A stretch of DNA of 64,000 nt from Anaeromyxobacter diazotrophicus (GTDB lineage: Bacteria; Myxococcota; Myxococcia; Myxococcales; Anaeromyxobacteraceae): NCBI RefSeq assembly GCF_013340205.1, contig NZ_BJTG01000011.1, positions 62,001-126,000 of the forward strand, written 5' to 3'. How positions within the stretch are numbered: the first letter of the stretch is position 1; each line of letters starts with the position of its first letter. Under the pieces are notes generated by a model that was given only the letters and a program-made list of their open reading frames with translations, was not told the DNA's origin and made no database searches. A program made the translations under genes and the position numbers. Below are positions 25,285 through 34,154 of the stretch, piece by piece.

Positions 25285-26493
25285 TCAGCCCGTCGCCCCG
25301 CCGGCCTCGCGCAGCGCGGCGCGCAGCTCTTCGGAGTCGCCGGCGGCGGCGCGGCGCTCCTCCGCGAAGCGCGCCAGCGCGCCCGGACCGCCGGTGAGGC
25401 GGCGCAGGGCGGCGGCGAGGAGCAGCGCCTCCGGGTCGCGCGGGGCCAGGGCGAGCGCCCGCTCCGCCTCGGCGGCGGCGCCGGCCGCGTCGCCCGCCGC
25501 GAGCGCCAGGCGGGCGAGGCCCATGCGCGGGCGCACCGTGGCGAGCTGGACGTCGTCCGTGACCGCCTCGAGCGCCAGGCAGCGGGCGAAGGCCTCCCGG
25601 GCGCCGGCGGCGTCGCCGGCGAGCTCGCGCAGCTCGCCCCGCCGGAGCTCGAGGGCGGCCGACGGGGGCGCGCGGCCGGCGAGCGGCTCGAGCCACCCGA
25701 GCGCCTCGCGCGGCGGGAGCCCCAGGCCATCCACCGCCAGCGCCAAGAGCTCCCCCGCGAAGTGCGCGCCGCGCAGGCGCTCGGCGCCGCCGCGGCGGAG
25801 CTCGGCGTCGAGGTCGCGGGCGGCCTCGGCGCGGAGCGGCGCGTCGTGCCAGAAGCGCGCCTGCTCGAGCAGCTTGAACCGAGCGTACAGGTCGGCCGGA
25901 TCGGCGGCCAGCGTCCGGCGCAGGATGGCGACGTCCCGGGCCTGCTTGTGGCGCGCCGCGGCGTGGTCGCGGGCGTAGCCGAGGTGGACGAGCGTCCCCG
26001 GCACCTCGGCGCGCGCGAGGCCGCTCGTGGCGAGGAAGGCGGCCACGTCCTCCCCGGCGTCCTCGTGGATGGCGTGCCGGAACCGGACGCCGGCGCCGTT
26101 GCGGAAGAGGCGCAGCAGCCGGGAGCGGCGGACGTGCCCGTGCGGGAGCTCGTTCAGCACCGCCAGCGTCCCCGCGCCGAGGCGGGCATCGGCGGCGACC
26201 TGGCGCAGCCCGGCGCGGAGCTCCGGCGAGACGCGCTCGTCGGCGTCGAGGACGAGCAGCCAGTCGCCGCTGGCGCGCGCCAGGCCGAAGTTGCGCGCGG
26301 CGGAGAAGTCGCCGTCCCACGGCCGGGCCACGACGGTCGCGCCCGCCGCGGCGAGCAGCTCGGGGGTCGCGTCGGCGGAGCCGGTGTCGACCGCCACCAG
26401 CTCGTCCCAGGCGCCGCGCGCCGCCGCCAGGAAGTCCGGCAGCATGGCGGCCTCGTCCCGGACGATCATGCACAGCGAGATGCTCCCGGTCAC
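25285..26493 (-). CDS. Family 2 glycosyltransferase with C-terminal tetratricopeptide-type repeats
   Basis: The 402-residue protein has a GT-A fold glycosyltransferase domain (about 1-230): SLCMIVRDEAAMLPDFLA, AVDTGSADATPELL, FSAARNFGLARASGDWLLVL and the metal-binding DADE. The rest is Ala/Leu-rich helical repeats. This architecture (the SunS-like GT2-TPR type) transfers sugars to proteins or surface glycans. It starts with GTG inside the fliA stop, so it is translated with the flagellar sigma factor. I infer a link to the flagellum, perhaps glycosylation of flagellin; the acceptor is unproven. Confidence 0.85.
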   Translation of the reverse strand: MTGSISLCMIVRDEAAMLPDFLAAARGAWDELVAVDTGSADATPELLAAAGATVVARPWDGDFSAARNFGLARASGDWLLVLDADERVSPELRAGLRQVAADARLGAGTLAVLNELPHGHVRRSRLLRLFRNGAGVRFRHAIHEDAGEDVAAFLATSGLARAEVPGTLVHLGYARDHAAARHKQARDVAILRRTLAADPADLYARFKLLEQARFWHDAPLRAEAARDLDAELRRGGAERLRGAHFAGELLALAVDGLGLPPREALGWLEPLAGRAPPSAALELRRGELRELAGDAAGAREAFARCLALEAVTDDVQLATVRPRMGLARLALAAGDAAGAAAEAERALALAPRDPEALLLAAALRRLTGGPGALARFAEERRAAAGDSEELRAALREAGGATG

Positions 26494-27179
26494 GGCGCGC
26501 CCGGGCCGGCCACCCGCCGCAGGAGCGCCATCGCCTCGCCGTGGAGCTGGCAGACCCGCGGCTCGGAGACGGCCAGCACCTTCGCGATCTCCCGGTAGGT
26601 GAGCCCCTCCACGTAGTGCAGCGAGAGCAGGAGCTGCAGGCGCTCGGGGAGCTCGGCCACCGCGCCCGCGACCGCGCCCAGGAGCTGCCGGCGCTCCACC
26701 TGCTCGTCGGCGGGGACGGCCGGCGACTCCACCGCCTCGAGCACGGCCGGCGTGGGCTGCGCCACGCCCATCACCGCCGAGAGCTCCTCGCCCTCGAGCC
26801 CGACCTCGAGCGAGAGCTCCTCGGTGGTCGGCTCGCGCTGCAGCTGGTGACCGAGCCGCGCCCGCGCCCGCTCCACCTCCTCCGCCTGCGCGCGCAGCCG
26901 CCGCGGGAGGTGGTCGAGCCGGCGCAGCTCGTCGATCATGGCGCCCTGGATGCGGTGGGCGGCGAAGGTCTCGAACTTCACGTCGCGCGCCCCGTCGAAC
27001 CGGCGCGCCGCCTCGATGAGGCCCATGGCGCCGGCCGACCAGAGGTCCTCGGCCGAGACCACGCCCGCCGTGCGCGCGGCCACGCGGCGCGCGGCGCGGT
27101 CGATGAGCGCCGCGTGGCGCGTCACCAGCGCGGCGTCGGAGTCGCCCTCGGCGGCGTAGCGGGCGTGGGCGCGGTGCAA
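26490..27179 (-). CDS. fliA: Flagellar RNA polymerase sigma factor FliA (sigma-28)
   Basis: The 229-residue protein contains sigma-70 region 2 (SAEDLWSAGAMGLIEAARRFD, FETFAAHRIQGAMIDELRRLD), region 3 (LPRRLRAQ) and region 4 (LTYREIAKVLAVSEPRVCQLH), diagnostic of FliA. It directs transcription of late flagellar genes and is inhibited by FlgM. I set the start at TTG 27179 next to the flhG stop, because family N-termini begin about here and no ATG or GTG exists until well inside region 1.2; the true start is uncertain. Confidence 0.9.
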   Translation of the reverse strand: MHRAHARYAAEGDSDAALVTRHAALIDRAARRVAARTAGVVSAEDLWSAGAMGLIEAARRFDGARDVKFETFAAHRIQGAMIDELRRLDHLPRRLRAQAEEVERARARLGHQLQREPTTEELSLEVGLEGEELSAVMGVAQPTPAVLEAVESPAVPADEQVERRQLLGAVAGAVAELPERLQLLLSLHYVEGLTYREIAKVLAVSEPRVCQLHGEAMALLRRVAGPGAP

Positions 27180-27181
27180 GG

Positions 27182-28048
27182 CTAGCCCGGGCCCGCCTCG
27201 CGCTGCAGCCGCTGCCAGAGGAACTTGAGGCCACCCTGGAGCGAGGGCGGCGGCGGGCGCTCGAGCAGGGTCTTGGCGAGGTCCTGCATCGCCCGGCTGC
27301 ACGGCGAGCGCGGGAACAGGTCCACCACCGGCCGCTGCGCCATGAGCGCGCGCTGCAGGTTCTCGTCGCGCGGCACGTGGCCGAGGAACCCGACCCGGGC
27401 GGTGAGGAAGCGCTCGGTGACCCGGGTGAGCTTCCCGTAGACGTCGCGGGCGAGCGCCTCGAGCGGCACCTGGTTCACGATGACGGAGAAGCGCTCCACG
27501 CCCCCCTGCTGCGAGAGCACCTTCACCGCGGCGTAGGCGTCGGTGAGGCTGGTCGGCTCGGGGGAGATGACGAGCAGCGCCTCCTGGGCCGCCCCGGCGA
27601 AGAAGAGGACGTTGTCGCCGATGCCCGCGCCGCAGTCGATGAGGACGAGGTCGAAGCGGTCCTCGATCCCATCGAGCGCCGAGACGAGCCGCAGCTTCTG
27701 CTGGTCGTCGAGCTGGGTGAGCTGCTGGACGCCGGTCGAGGCGGCCAGGACGCGCACCCCCTCCGGCCCCTCGGCCAGGATGTCGTCGAGCGGCACCGAG
27801 CCGTCGAGGACGTGGCCCAGGTGGTAGTGCGGCGCGATGCCGAGGACGATGTCGGCGTTGGCGAGGCCGAGGTCCGCGTCGATCACGAGCACGCGCCGCC
27901 CGGCGCGCGCCGCCAGCACCGCCAAATTGCAGGCGAGGTGCGTCTTGCCCACCCCGCCCTTGCCGCTGGTGACGGCGATGACGCGCAGCGGCGGCGCGGC
28001 GGGGTCGCGGCGGCTCACCAGCTGGCGGAGGCTCTCGGCCTGATCCAC
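27182..28048 (-). CDS. flhG: MinD-like flagellar number regulator FlhG
   Basis: The 288-residue ParA/MinD ATPase has the deviant Walker A SGKGGVGKTHLACNLA, followed by VIDADLGLANADIVLG and LIDCGAGIGDNVLFF. FlhG limits flagellar number, stimulates the FlhF GTPase and binds FliM/FliN. Start GTG 28048 lies two bases past the flhF stop with AAGGAG inside the end of flhF. The flhF-flhG-fliA order is typical of polar flagellates. Confidence 0.94.
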   Translation of the reverse strand: MDQAESLRQLVSRRDPAAPPLRVIAVTSGKGGVGKTHLACNLAVLAARAGRRVLVIDADLGLANADIVLGIAPHYHLGHVLDGSVPLDDILAEGPEGVRVLAASTGVQQLTQLDDQQKLRLVSALDGIEDRFDLVLIDCGAGIGDNVLFFAGAAQEALLVISPEPTSLTDAYAAVKVLSQQGGVERFSVIVNQVPLEALARDVYGKLTRVTERFLTARVGFLGHVPRDENLQRALMAQRPVVDLFPRSPCSRAMQDLAKTLLERPPPPSLQGGLKFLWQRLQREAGPG

Positions 28049-28050
28049 GG

Positions 28051-29271
28051 CTACGCTCCTTCGTGCTGCGGGGTGCGGGGCGCCGGCGGCAGCGCCAGGT
28101 CGACGAGCTCGGCCGCGCCGAGGGCGTGCAGGTCCTCTGGGACGCGCTGCCCGTCGGCGACGCAGCTCACCGGGCGCGGGATGCGGACCGCGGCCGACAG
28201 CACCGCGCCGGGTCCGGCCGCCTCGTCGAGCTTGGAGAAGAGGAGCCGGTCCGGGCGGAGGTCGCGGTAGCGCTCCGCCACCGCCGAGAGCTCGAGCGCG
28301 CCGGTGGCCGCCGAGACCACCAGGTGCAGCTGCACCTTGGGGATGGCGCGCACCAGCTCCGCCTGCCGCGCCACGTCCTCGGGCGAGGAGCGGCCGGCGG
28401 TGTCCACCAGGACCAGGTCGGCGTCCTTCACCCGCTCGTAGGCCTGGACGAGCTCGCCCCGGTCGCGCGCCACCAGCGCCGGGATGCCCATGATCTCGCC
28501 GTAGCGGGCGAGCTGGTCGCAGGCGCCGATGCGGTAGGTGTCGACGGTGAGCAGGGCCACCTTCTTCTTCGCCTCGAGCAGCGCACGCGCGGCGATCTTG
28601 GCGAGGGTGGTGGTCTTGCCGACGCCGGTCGGCCCGATGAGCGCCAGGGCGTGGCGCCCGTCGTGCAGCCAGGGCGCGCGGCAGGGCACGAGCCGCTCGC
28701 CCAGGAGGTCGCGCACCGCGCCCTCGAGCCCGCCGGCCCGCGGCGAGGCGGTGAGCTGCAGCGCCTGGCGCACCAGCTCCTCCGCCAGCACCGGCTCCAC
28801 GCCGCGCGCGATGAGGCGCGCGTGCAGGGCGGCGGCGGCGGGCGGAATCTCCAGCTCGCGGCCGGCGCGCGCCTCGCGCGTGACGGTGGCGAGCGCCCGG
28901 CGCGTCTCCTCGACCGAGCGCCGCAGGAGCTGCACCTCGGAGGCGAGCGCGTCGTCGACGGGGCGGGGCGCCGCGTAGGCGGCGAGGCCCGAGGGGCGCC
29001 GCCCCTCGCCCTGGCCGTCTCCCGCCGCGGGGGCGGTCGCGGAGGGGGCGCGGTCGCCGCGGGGGGAGGAGGGGCCGTCGCCGCGGCGGGGGACCGGCGC
29101 CTCGAGGGCGTCGCCCGCAGCGGCCGTGACCTCCACCTCCGGCCGGCGGAAGAGCCCGCCCTGCACGGTGCGGGTGGAGATGAGGATGGCGTCGGGGCCG
29201 AGCGCCGCCTTCACCGCCGCCAGGGCGGCGGTGGAGTCGGGGGCGCGGAAGGTGCGGACGGTGGCGCTCAT
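28051..29271 (-). CDS. flhF: SRP-type GTPase FlhF
   Basis: The 406-residue protein has an N-terminal basic region (TVRTFRAPDSTAALAAVKA), a low-complexity stretch (about 60-120), then the NG domain with P-loop GPTGVGKTTTLAKIA, LLTVDTYRIGACDQL, VDTAGRSSPED and SKLDEA. FlhF places the flagellum at the cell pole. It is followed by its regulator flhG. Confidence 0.95.
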   Translation of the reverse strand: MSATVRTFRAPDSTAALAAVKAALGPDAILISTRTVQGGLFRRPEVEVTAAAGDALEAPVPRRGDGPSSPRGDRAPSATAPAAGDGQGEGRRPSGLAAYAAPRPVDDALASEVQLLRRSVEETRRALATVTREARAGRELEIPPAAAALHARLIARGVEPVLAEELVRQALQLTASPRAGGLEGAVRDLLGERLVPCRAPWLHDGRHALALIGPTGVGKTTTLAKIAARALLEAKKKVALLTVDTYRIGACDQLARYGEIMGIPALVARDRGELVQAYERVKDADLVLVDTAGRSSPEDVARQAELVRAIPKVQLHLVVSAATGALELSAVAERYRDLRPDRLLFSKLDEAAGPGAVLSAAVRIPRPVSCVADGQRVPEDLHALGAAELVDLALPPAPRTPQHEGA

Positions 29272-29289
29272 GGGGTCGAGGTTTCCTCG

Positions 29290-31371
29290 CTAGGCGGCGG
29301 CGCTCTCGAGCTGCGGGGTGACGGCTTGCACGATCCCGGCCGGCTCGACGGTGGTGCCGGGCACGAGCTCGCGCGCGGCGACCACCCACAGGTCGGACAC
29401 GAACCGCGCCCCGAAGTCGAAGATGGGCCGGCGCAGGTCCGGGGGCGCGAGCAGCACCACCGGCAGGCCGGCGGTGGCGAGCCGCTGCGCGTGCGACTCC
29501 AGGCTGCCGATGAGCCGGCGCGCCGTGTCGACGTCGGGCGCCAGCGCGGCCTCGCCGTCGGAGGCGCCCAGGCTCTGGCGCAGGGCGTCCTCGGTGGCGC
29601 GCTCCAGCGTCAGGGCCTTCACCACGCCGTCGGCGCCCGCCACCCGGGCGGTGATCTGGCGCGCCAGCCGCCGGCGCGCCTGCTCGACCAGCCACGGCGT
29701 CTCCTTGGAGCGCGGGGCGGCGTCCGCCACCGCCTCGAGGATGGTGCGCAGGTCGCGGATGGAGACGCTCTCGCGCAGGAGCCCGCGCAGCACGCGCACG
29801 AGCTCGCCCAGCGAGACCGAGCCCGGGACCACGTCCTCCACCAGCTTGGGCGCCTCCTTGCCCACCACCGCCAGGAGCTCCTGCGCCTCCTGCCGGCCCA
29901 TGAGCTCGTGCGCGTGCCGGCGGAGCAGCTCGGCGAGGTGGGTGGTCATGACGGACGGAGGGTCCACCAGGGTCAGCCCGGCCGCCTCGGCGCGGGCGCG
30001 GTCGGCGGGCACCACCCACACCGCCGGCAGTCCGAAGGCGGGGTCGTGGCCGCGCAGCCCGTCGATGGACGGGGCGCCGCCCGAGGGGTCGAGCGCCATG
30101 AGGCGGTCGGCGTGCGCGACCCCCTTGCCGATCTCGAGCCCGCGCAGGAGCACGCGGTACTGGTTCGCCTCGAGCCGCAGGTTGTCGCGCAGGTGCACCG
30201 ACGGGAGCACCACGCCCAGGTCGCCGGCGAGCTGCTTGCGGAGCGCCGTGACGCGCCCGGGGAGCTCGGCGCCCTTGGCGAGGTCGATGAGGGGGACGAG
30301 GCCGAAGCCCACCTCCAGCTCGAGCGCCTCGACCGCCAGCAGGTCCTGCACCCGCTCCGGGCCCTTCGGCTCGGCCGGCGCGCGCGGCTTGGCGGCGGCG
30401 GCCTGCTCGGCCTTCGACGCGCGCCGGGAGAGGAGCCACAGCGCGCCGCCCACGCTCCAGAAGGCGAGGAGCGGCATGCCGGGGAGGAGGCCGAGCGCGG
30501 CCAGCACCGCGGCGGCGGTGGAGAGCGCGCGCGGGCGGCCGAACACCTGCGTCCCGACCTGCGAGCCCAGGTGGTCGCCGCCGGCGCGCGTGACCACCAG
30601 GCCGGCGCTGGTGGAGACGAGCAGGGCCGGGAGCTGGGAGACGAGGCCGTCGCCGACGGTGAGCAGGGTGTAGGTCTCGGCGGCCTGGGCCAGCGAGACG
30701 TGGTCGCGCAGGAGCCCGGCCACCAGGCCGCCCACGATGTTGATGCCGGTGATGGCGAGCCCCGCCACCGCGTCGCCGCGGACGAACTTGGAGGCGCCGT
30801 CCATGGCGCCGAAGAACTCCGCCTCCTTCTCCAGCGAGGAGCGCCGGTTCTTCGCCTCCCGGTCGTCGATGATGCCGGCCGCCAGGTCGGCGTCGATCGA
30901 CATCTGCTTGCCGGGCATGGCGTCGAGGGTGAAGCGGGCCGCCACCTCGGACACGCGCCCGGCGCCCTTGGTGATGACCGAGAAGTTCACCACCAGCAGG
31001 ATGAGGAAGATGACCAGGCCGACCACCAGGCTGCCGCCGACGGCGAACCGGCCGAACGTCTCGATGAGGTGCCCGGCCGCCCCCGGCCCCTCGCCGCCGT
31101 GGAGCAGGATGAGGCGGGTGGTGGCGACGTTGAGGGCGAGGCGGAAGAGCGTGGTGACGAGCAGCAGCGCCGGGAAGACGGAGAAGTCGAGCGCGCGGGT
31201 GAGGCCGAGCGCGGTGAGCAGCATGAGCAGGGCGAGGCCCACCGAGAAGGCGAGCAGCACGTCGAGCGCGGCCGCCGGGACCGGCACGATGAGGATGACC
31301 ACCACCGCCAGGACGGCGACCGCCAGCAGGGTCTCGGCGCGCGCCGCGCCCGGGGCGTTGCTCTCCGCCAT
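29290..31371 (-). CDS. flhA: Flagellar export gate protein FlhA
   Basis: The 693-residue protein has about eight N-terminal membrane helices, the FHIPEP-family signature region (FVRGDAVAGLAITGINIVGG, DGLVSQLPALLVSTSAGLVVTR) and a large cytosolic domain that docks chaperone-cargo pairs. It is the central nonameric ring of the export gate and uses the proton motive force. It lies one gene after flhB in a contiguous export-gate operon. Confidence 0.97.
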   Translation of the reverse strand: MAESNAPGAARAETLLAVAVLAVVVILIVPVPAAALDVLLAFSVGLALLMLLTALGLTRALDFSVFPALLLVTTLFRLALNVATTRLILLHGGEGPGAAGHLIETFGRFAVGGSLVVGLVIFLILLVVNFSVITKGAGRVSEVAARFTLDAMPGKQMSIDADLAAGIIDDREAKNRRSSLEKEAEFFGAMDGASKFVRGDAVAGLAITGINIVGGLVAGLLRDHVSLAQAAETYTLLTVGDGLVSQLPALLVSTSAGLVVTRAGGDHLGSQVGTQVFGRPRALSTAAAVLAALGLLPGMPLLAFWSVGGALWLLSRRASKAEQAAAAKPRAPAEPKGPERVQDLLAVEALELEVGFGLVPLIDLAKGAELPGRVTALRKQLAGDLGVVLPSVHLRDNLRLEANQYRVLLRGLEIGKGVAHADRLMALDPSGGAPSIDGLRGHDPAFGLPAVWVVPADRARAEAAGLTLVDPPSVMTTHLAELLRRHAHELMGRQEAQELLAVVGKEAPKLVEDVVPGSVSLGELVRVLRGLLRESVSIRDLRTILEAVADAAPRSKETPWLVEQARRRLARQITARVAGADGVVKALTLERATEDALRQSLGASDGEAALAPDVDTARRLIGSLESHAQRLATAGLPVVLLAPPDLRRPIFDFGARFVSDLWVVAARELVPGTTVEPAGIVQAVTPQLESAAA

Positions 31372-31372
31372 G

Positions 31373-32443
31373 CTAGGCCTCCGCTCCCTTCGCGCCCGGC
31401 GCGCGGCCGGTGAGGCGGTAGACGAAGGCGAGCACCGCCGCGACCGCCTTGTACGTGCTGGCCGGCACCTCGCGGCCCACCTTCACCTTGCGGTGGAGCA
31501 GGCGGGCCAGCGGGATGTCCTTCACGATGGGGATCCCGTTCTCGCGCGCCAGCTCGCGCATGTAGTCGGCGAGGACGCCCTTGCCCTTGGCGGTGACGCG
31601 CGGCGCCCGGCCCTCGTCGCGGCGGTAGCGCAGCGCGATGGCGATGTGGGTGGGGTTCACGAGCAGCGCGTCGGCGCGGGGGACCTCGACGCGCGCCCGG
31701 CCCCGCGCCAGCTCGCGGTGCCGCTGCTTGCGCTTCCCCTTGAGGAGGGGATCGCCGTCGTCCTCTCGCGCCTCGCGCTTGGCCTCGGCCTTCGTCATGC
31801 GCATTCGCTTGGTGAACCTGAGCCGGACGAGTGCAAGGTCGAGGCCAGCCAGCACCCCGGCCACGAGCAGCATCCGCCAGCCGGCGCGCAGCACGATCCC
31901 GAAGGTCTGCGCCAGCTGGTCGGCGGGGCTGGCGCCGAGGAGGCGCGAGAGCGTCAGGAAGTCGCCGTGGAGGCTGGACCAGGCGGCCCACCCCACCGCC
32001 ACGACCTTGACGGCGGCGAGGCCCAGGTCGGCGCCGAGCTCGCGGCTGAAGAGCCGTCCGAGCTGGGCGCCGCGCATGAGCCGCGACAGGTCCGGGAGCG
32101 GGCGCTCCGCCCACATCCGCCCCTGCGTCTGCGCCAGCGTGACGAGGGCGCTGGCCGCGGCCGCCGCCGCGCACACCGCCGCCGCCGCCAGCGCCGGGCC
32201 GGCGAGGAGGCCGGGCAGGGTGGAGAAGGGCGCCTCCGCCACCGCGCTCATGGCCTGGGCGCAGGCGCGCACGAGGCCGCCGCGCACGGCGCCGCCCAGC
32301 GCCACCAGGGCGGTCACCGCGCCCGCCAGCCCCGCCACCAGCGGCAGGTCGCGGCCGAGCGGGACGTCGCCCTCCTCCCAGGCGCGCGCCAGCTGGCGCC
32401 CGCTGGGCGCCTCGGTCTTGCTCTCCTGGTCCTCGCCGGCCAT
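31373..32443 (-). CDS. flhB: Flagellar export switch protein FlhB
   Basis: The 356-residue protein has four membrane helices and a cytosolic domain with the self-cleaving motif NPTH (LLVNPTHIAIALRYRRDEG), which switches export from hook to filament substrates. KSEAPS-type N-terminal context (SKTEAPSGRQLARAWEEGDV) is normal. It starts 6 bases after fliR and ends 1 base before flhA. Confidence 0.96.
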   Translation of the reverse strand: MAGEDQESKTEAPSGRQLARAWEEGDVPLGRDLPLVAGLAGAVTALVALGGAVRGGLVRACAQAMSAVAEAPFSTLPGLLAGPALAAAAVCAAAAAASALVTLAQTQGRMWAERPLPDLSRLMRGAQLGRLFSRELGADLGLAAVKVVAVGWAAWSSLHGDFLTLSRLLGASPADQLAQTFGIVLRAGWRMLLVAGVLAGLDLALVRLRFTKRMRMTKAEAKREAREDDGDPLLKGKRKQRHRELARGRARVEVPRADALLVNPTHIAIALRYRRDEGRAPRVTAKGKGVLADYMRELARENGIPIVKDIPLARLLHRKVKVGREVPASTYKAVAAVLAFVYRLTGRAPGAKGAEA

Positions 32444-32449
32444 GGCCCG

Positions 32450-33193
32450 TCACCTCGCGAAGGCGGTGACCGCCGCGCGGGCGGCCAGCTCGGCCGCGGC
32501 GGGCGCGACGAGGTAGAACGCGCCGCCGCCGGCCAGGATCGCGACCGAGAAGCCCAGCGTGCCGAGGCTGAGCTGAGGGGCGGTGCGCGCCAGCCCGGCC
32601 ATCACCACGTGGCCGAGCAGCACCGCCGCCAGCATGGGGAAGGCGAGGCGCACGCCGAGCGCGGTGGCGCCGGTGGCCTGCCAGACCACCTCCACCGCCC
32701 GCGCGCGCAGCGAGAGGGCGGCGCCGGGGGGAAAGGCCACGGCGGAGCGCGCCAGCCAGGCGATCGCCTCGCGGTGCAGCCCGAGCGCCACCGCGCCCGC
32801 CTGGGCGGACATGTAGACGAGCTCGGGCAGCGCCGAGGACTCGGCCCCGCTGTTCGGGTCGAGGATGGCCCCCATGCCGAAGCCCATCGCCTGCGCCGCG
32901 AGCTGGCCCGCCATGAGGGCGGCGAGAAGCACGAACCGGGCCGACAGGCCGGCCACGAGGCCCAGCGCGCTCTCGGTCGCCACCGCGCCGGCGAGGCTCC
33001 CCAGCTCGAGCGGCGGCGCGGCCGAGGGCGCGCCGGCGCCGCTCCAGGCGGCGAAGGCGACCAGCAGCGCCAGCCCGAGCCGCACCCGCGCCGGCACCGT
33101 CCGCGCCGAGAGGATGGGGGCCGACACGACGAGCCCCGCGGCGCGGAAGGCGAGCAGGGCCAGCGCCCAGGCCTCGCCCAGCGGGATCGTCAT
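32450..33193 (-). CDS. fliR: Flagellar export gate protein FliR
   Basis: The 247-residue protein with about six hydrophobic helices has FliR features, including SAPILSARTVPARVRLGLAL, MGFGMGAILDPNSGAESSAL and LPELVYM. It belongs to the FliPQR core complex through which substrates enter. Its start overlaps the fliQ stop by 4 bases. Confidence 0.94.
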   Translation of the reverse strand: MTIPLGEAWALALLAFRAAGLVVSAPILSARTVPARVRLGLALLVAFAAWSGAGAPSAAPPLELGSLAGAVATESALGLVAGLSARFVLLAALMAGQLAAQAMGFGMGAILDPNSGAESSALPELVYMSAQAGAVALGLHREAIAWLARSAVAFPPGAALSLRARAVEVVWQATGATALGVRLAFPMLAAVLLGHVVMAGLARTAPQLSLGTLGFSVAILAGGGAFYLVAPAAAELAARAAVTAFAR

Positions 33194-33459
33194 CCGCCGT
33201 GCCCGGACATGCGCGCGATGGAGCTGGCGAGGAAGCCGGAGAGCCGCTCCGCCATCCAGGGGCCGGCCACCCAGACCACCAGCGCCGCCGCGAGCGCGCG
33301 GGGCAGGAAGCCGGTGGCGGGGTCGTTGATCTGCGTCGCCGCCTGCAGCACGCCGACGAGGAGCCCCACCGCCAGCGCCGCCGCGAACATGGGCGCGCCG
33401 ACCGTCCCGAGCAGCACGAGCCCTTCGCGCAGCAGGCTCGACGGGAGCTCGGGGCTCAC
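33190..33459 (-). CDS. fliQ: Flagellar export gate protein FliQ
   Basis: The 89-residue protein has two membrane helices with GAPMFAAALAVGLLVGVLQAATQIND, abbreviated here as the family-typical GLLVGVLQAATQI segment, then FLPRALAAALV. It is a four-copy component of the FliPQR gate. The GTG start overlaps the fliP stop (GTGA), and its own stop overlaps fliR. Confidence 0.94.
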   Translation of the reverse strand: MSPELPSSLLREGLVLLGTVGAPMFAAALAVGLLVGVLQAATQINDPATGFLPRALAAALVVWVAGPWMAERLSGFLASSIARMSGHGG

Positions 33460-34154
33460 TGGAACGACCTCGCCAGGCTGGCGACGACGAGCCGCCAGCC
33501 GTCGGCCATGAGGAAGACGCCCACCTTGAGCGGCAGGGCGATCATCGCCGGCGGCACCATCATCATGCCCATCGACATGAGCATGGCCGCGACGAGGACG
33601 TCGACGAGGAGCAGCGGCACGTACAGGAACAGGCCCATGCGGAAGGAGGTGGTGAGCTCCGAGACCATGAAGGCGGGCATCGCCACCGTCATCGGGATCT
33701 CGTCGCCGCGGGCCGGCCGGGGGCGGTGGGAGATCTCGTAGAAGAGCCGCAGGTCCTGCTCCCGCGTCTGCCGCAGCATGAACTCGCGCAGGGGCGCGCT
33801 GGCTTTCTCGATCGCGACCGCCGGGGGCATGCGGTCGTCGAGGTAGGGCCCGAGCGCCTCGCCCCAGACCCGGTCCGCCGTCGGTCCCATGACGAAGAAC
33901 GACAGCATGAGCGACAGGCCGATGATGACCTGGTTGGGCGGGAGCTGCGGCGTCCCCAGCGCCTGCCGCAGGAAGCTGAGGACGATGACGATGCGGGTGA
34001 AGCAGGTCACCGACACGAGCAGCGCGCTCGCGAACGAGAGCACGGTGAAGAGCAGGAACAGCTTCACCGGCGCGGACCCGCCGCCGCCCAGGCTGAGCGA
34101 GAGCGCAGGGTCCGCGGCGGCGAGCGCGAGCCGCAGCGCCGGGGCGGACATCAT
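33456..34154 (-). CDS. fliP: Flagellar export gate protein FliP
   Basis: The 232-residue protein is clear FliP: FTRIVIVLSFLRQALGT, LPPNQVIIGLSLMLSFFVM, PAFMVSELTTSFRMGLFLYV and a final MMVPPAMIALPLKVGVF. A short hydrophobic N-terminus may act as the cleavable signal known for FliP. It starts inside the fliO stop. Confidence 0.96.
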   Translation of the reverse strand: MMSAPALRLALAAADPALSLSLGGGGSAPVKLFLLFTVLSFASALLVSVTCFTRIVIVLSFLRQALGTPQLPPNQVIIGLSLMLSFFVMGPTADRVWGEALGPYLDDRMPPAVAIEKASAPLREFMLRQTREQDLRLFYEISHRPRPARGDEIPMTVAMPAFMVSELTTSFRMGLFLYVPLLLVDVLVAAMLMSMGMMMVPPAMIALPLKVGVFLMADGWRLVVASLARSFQ

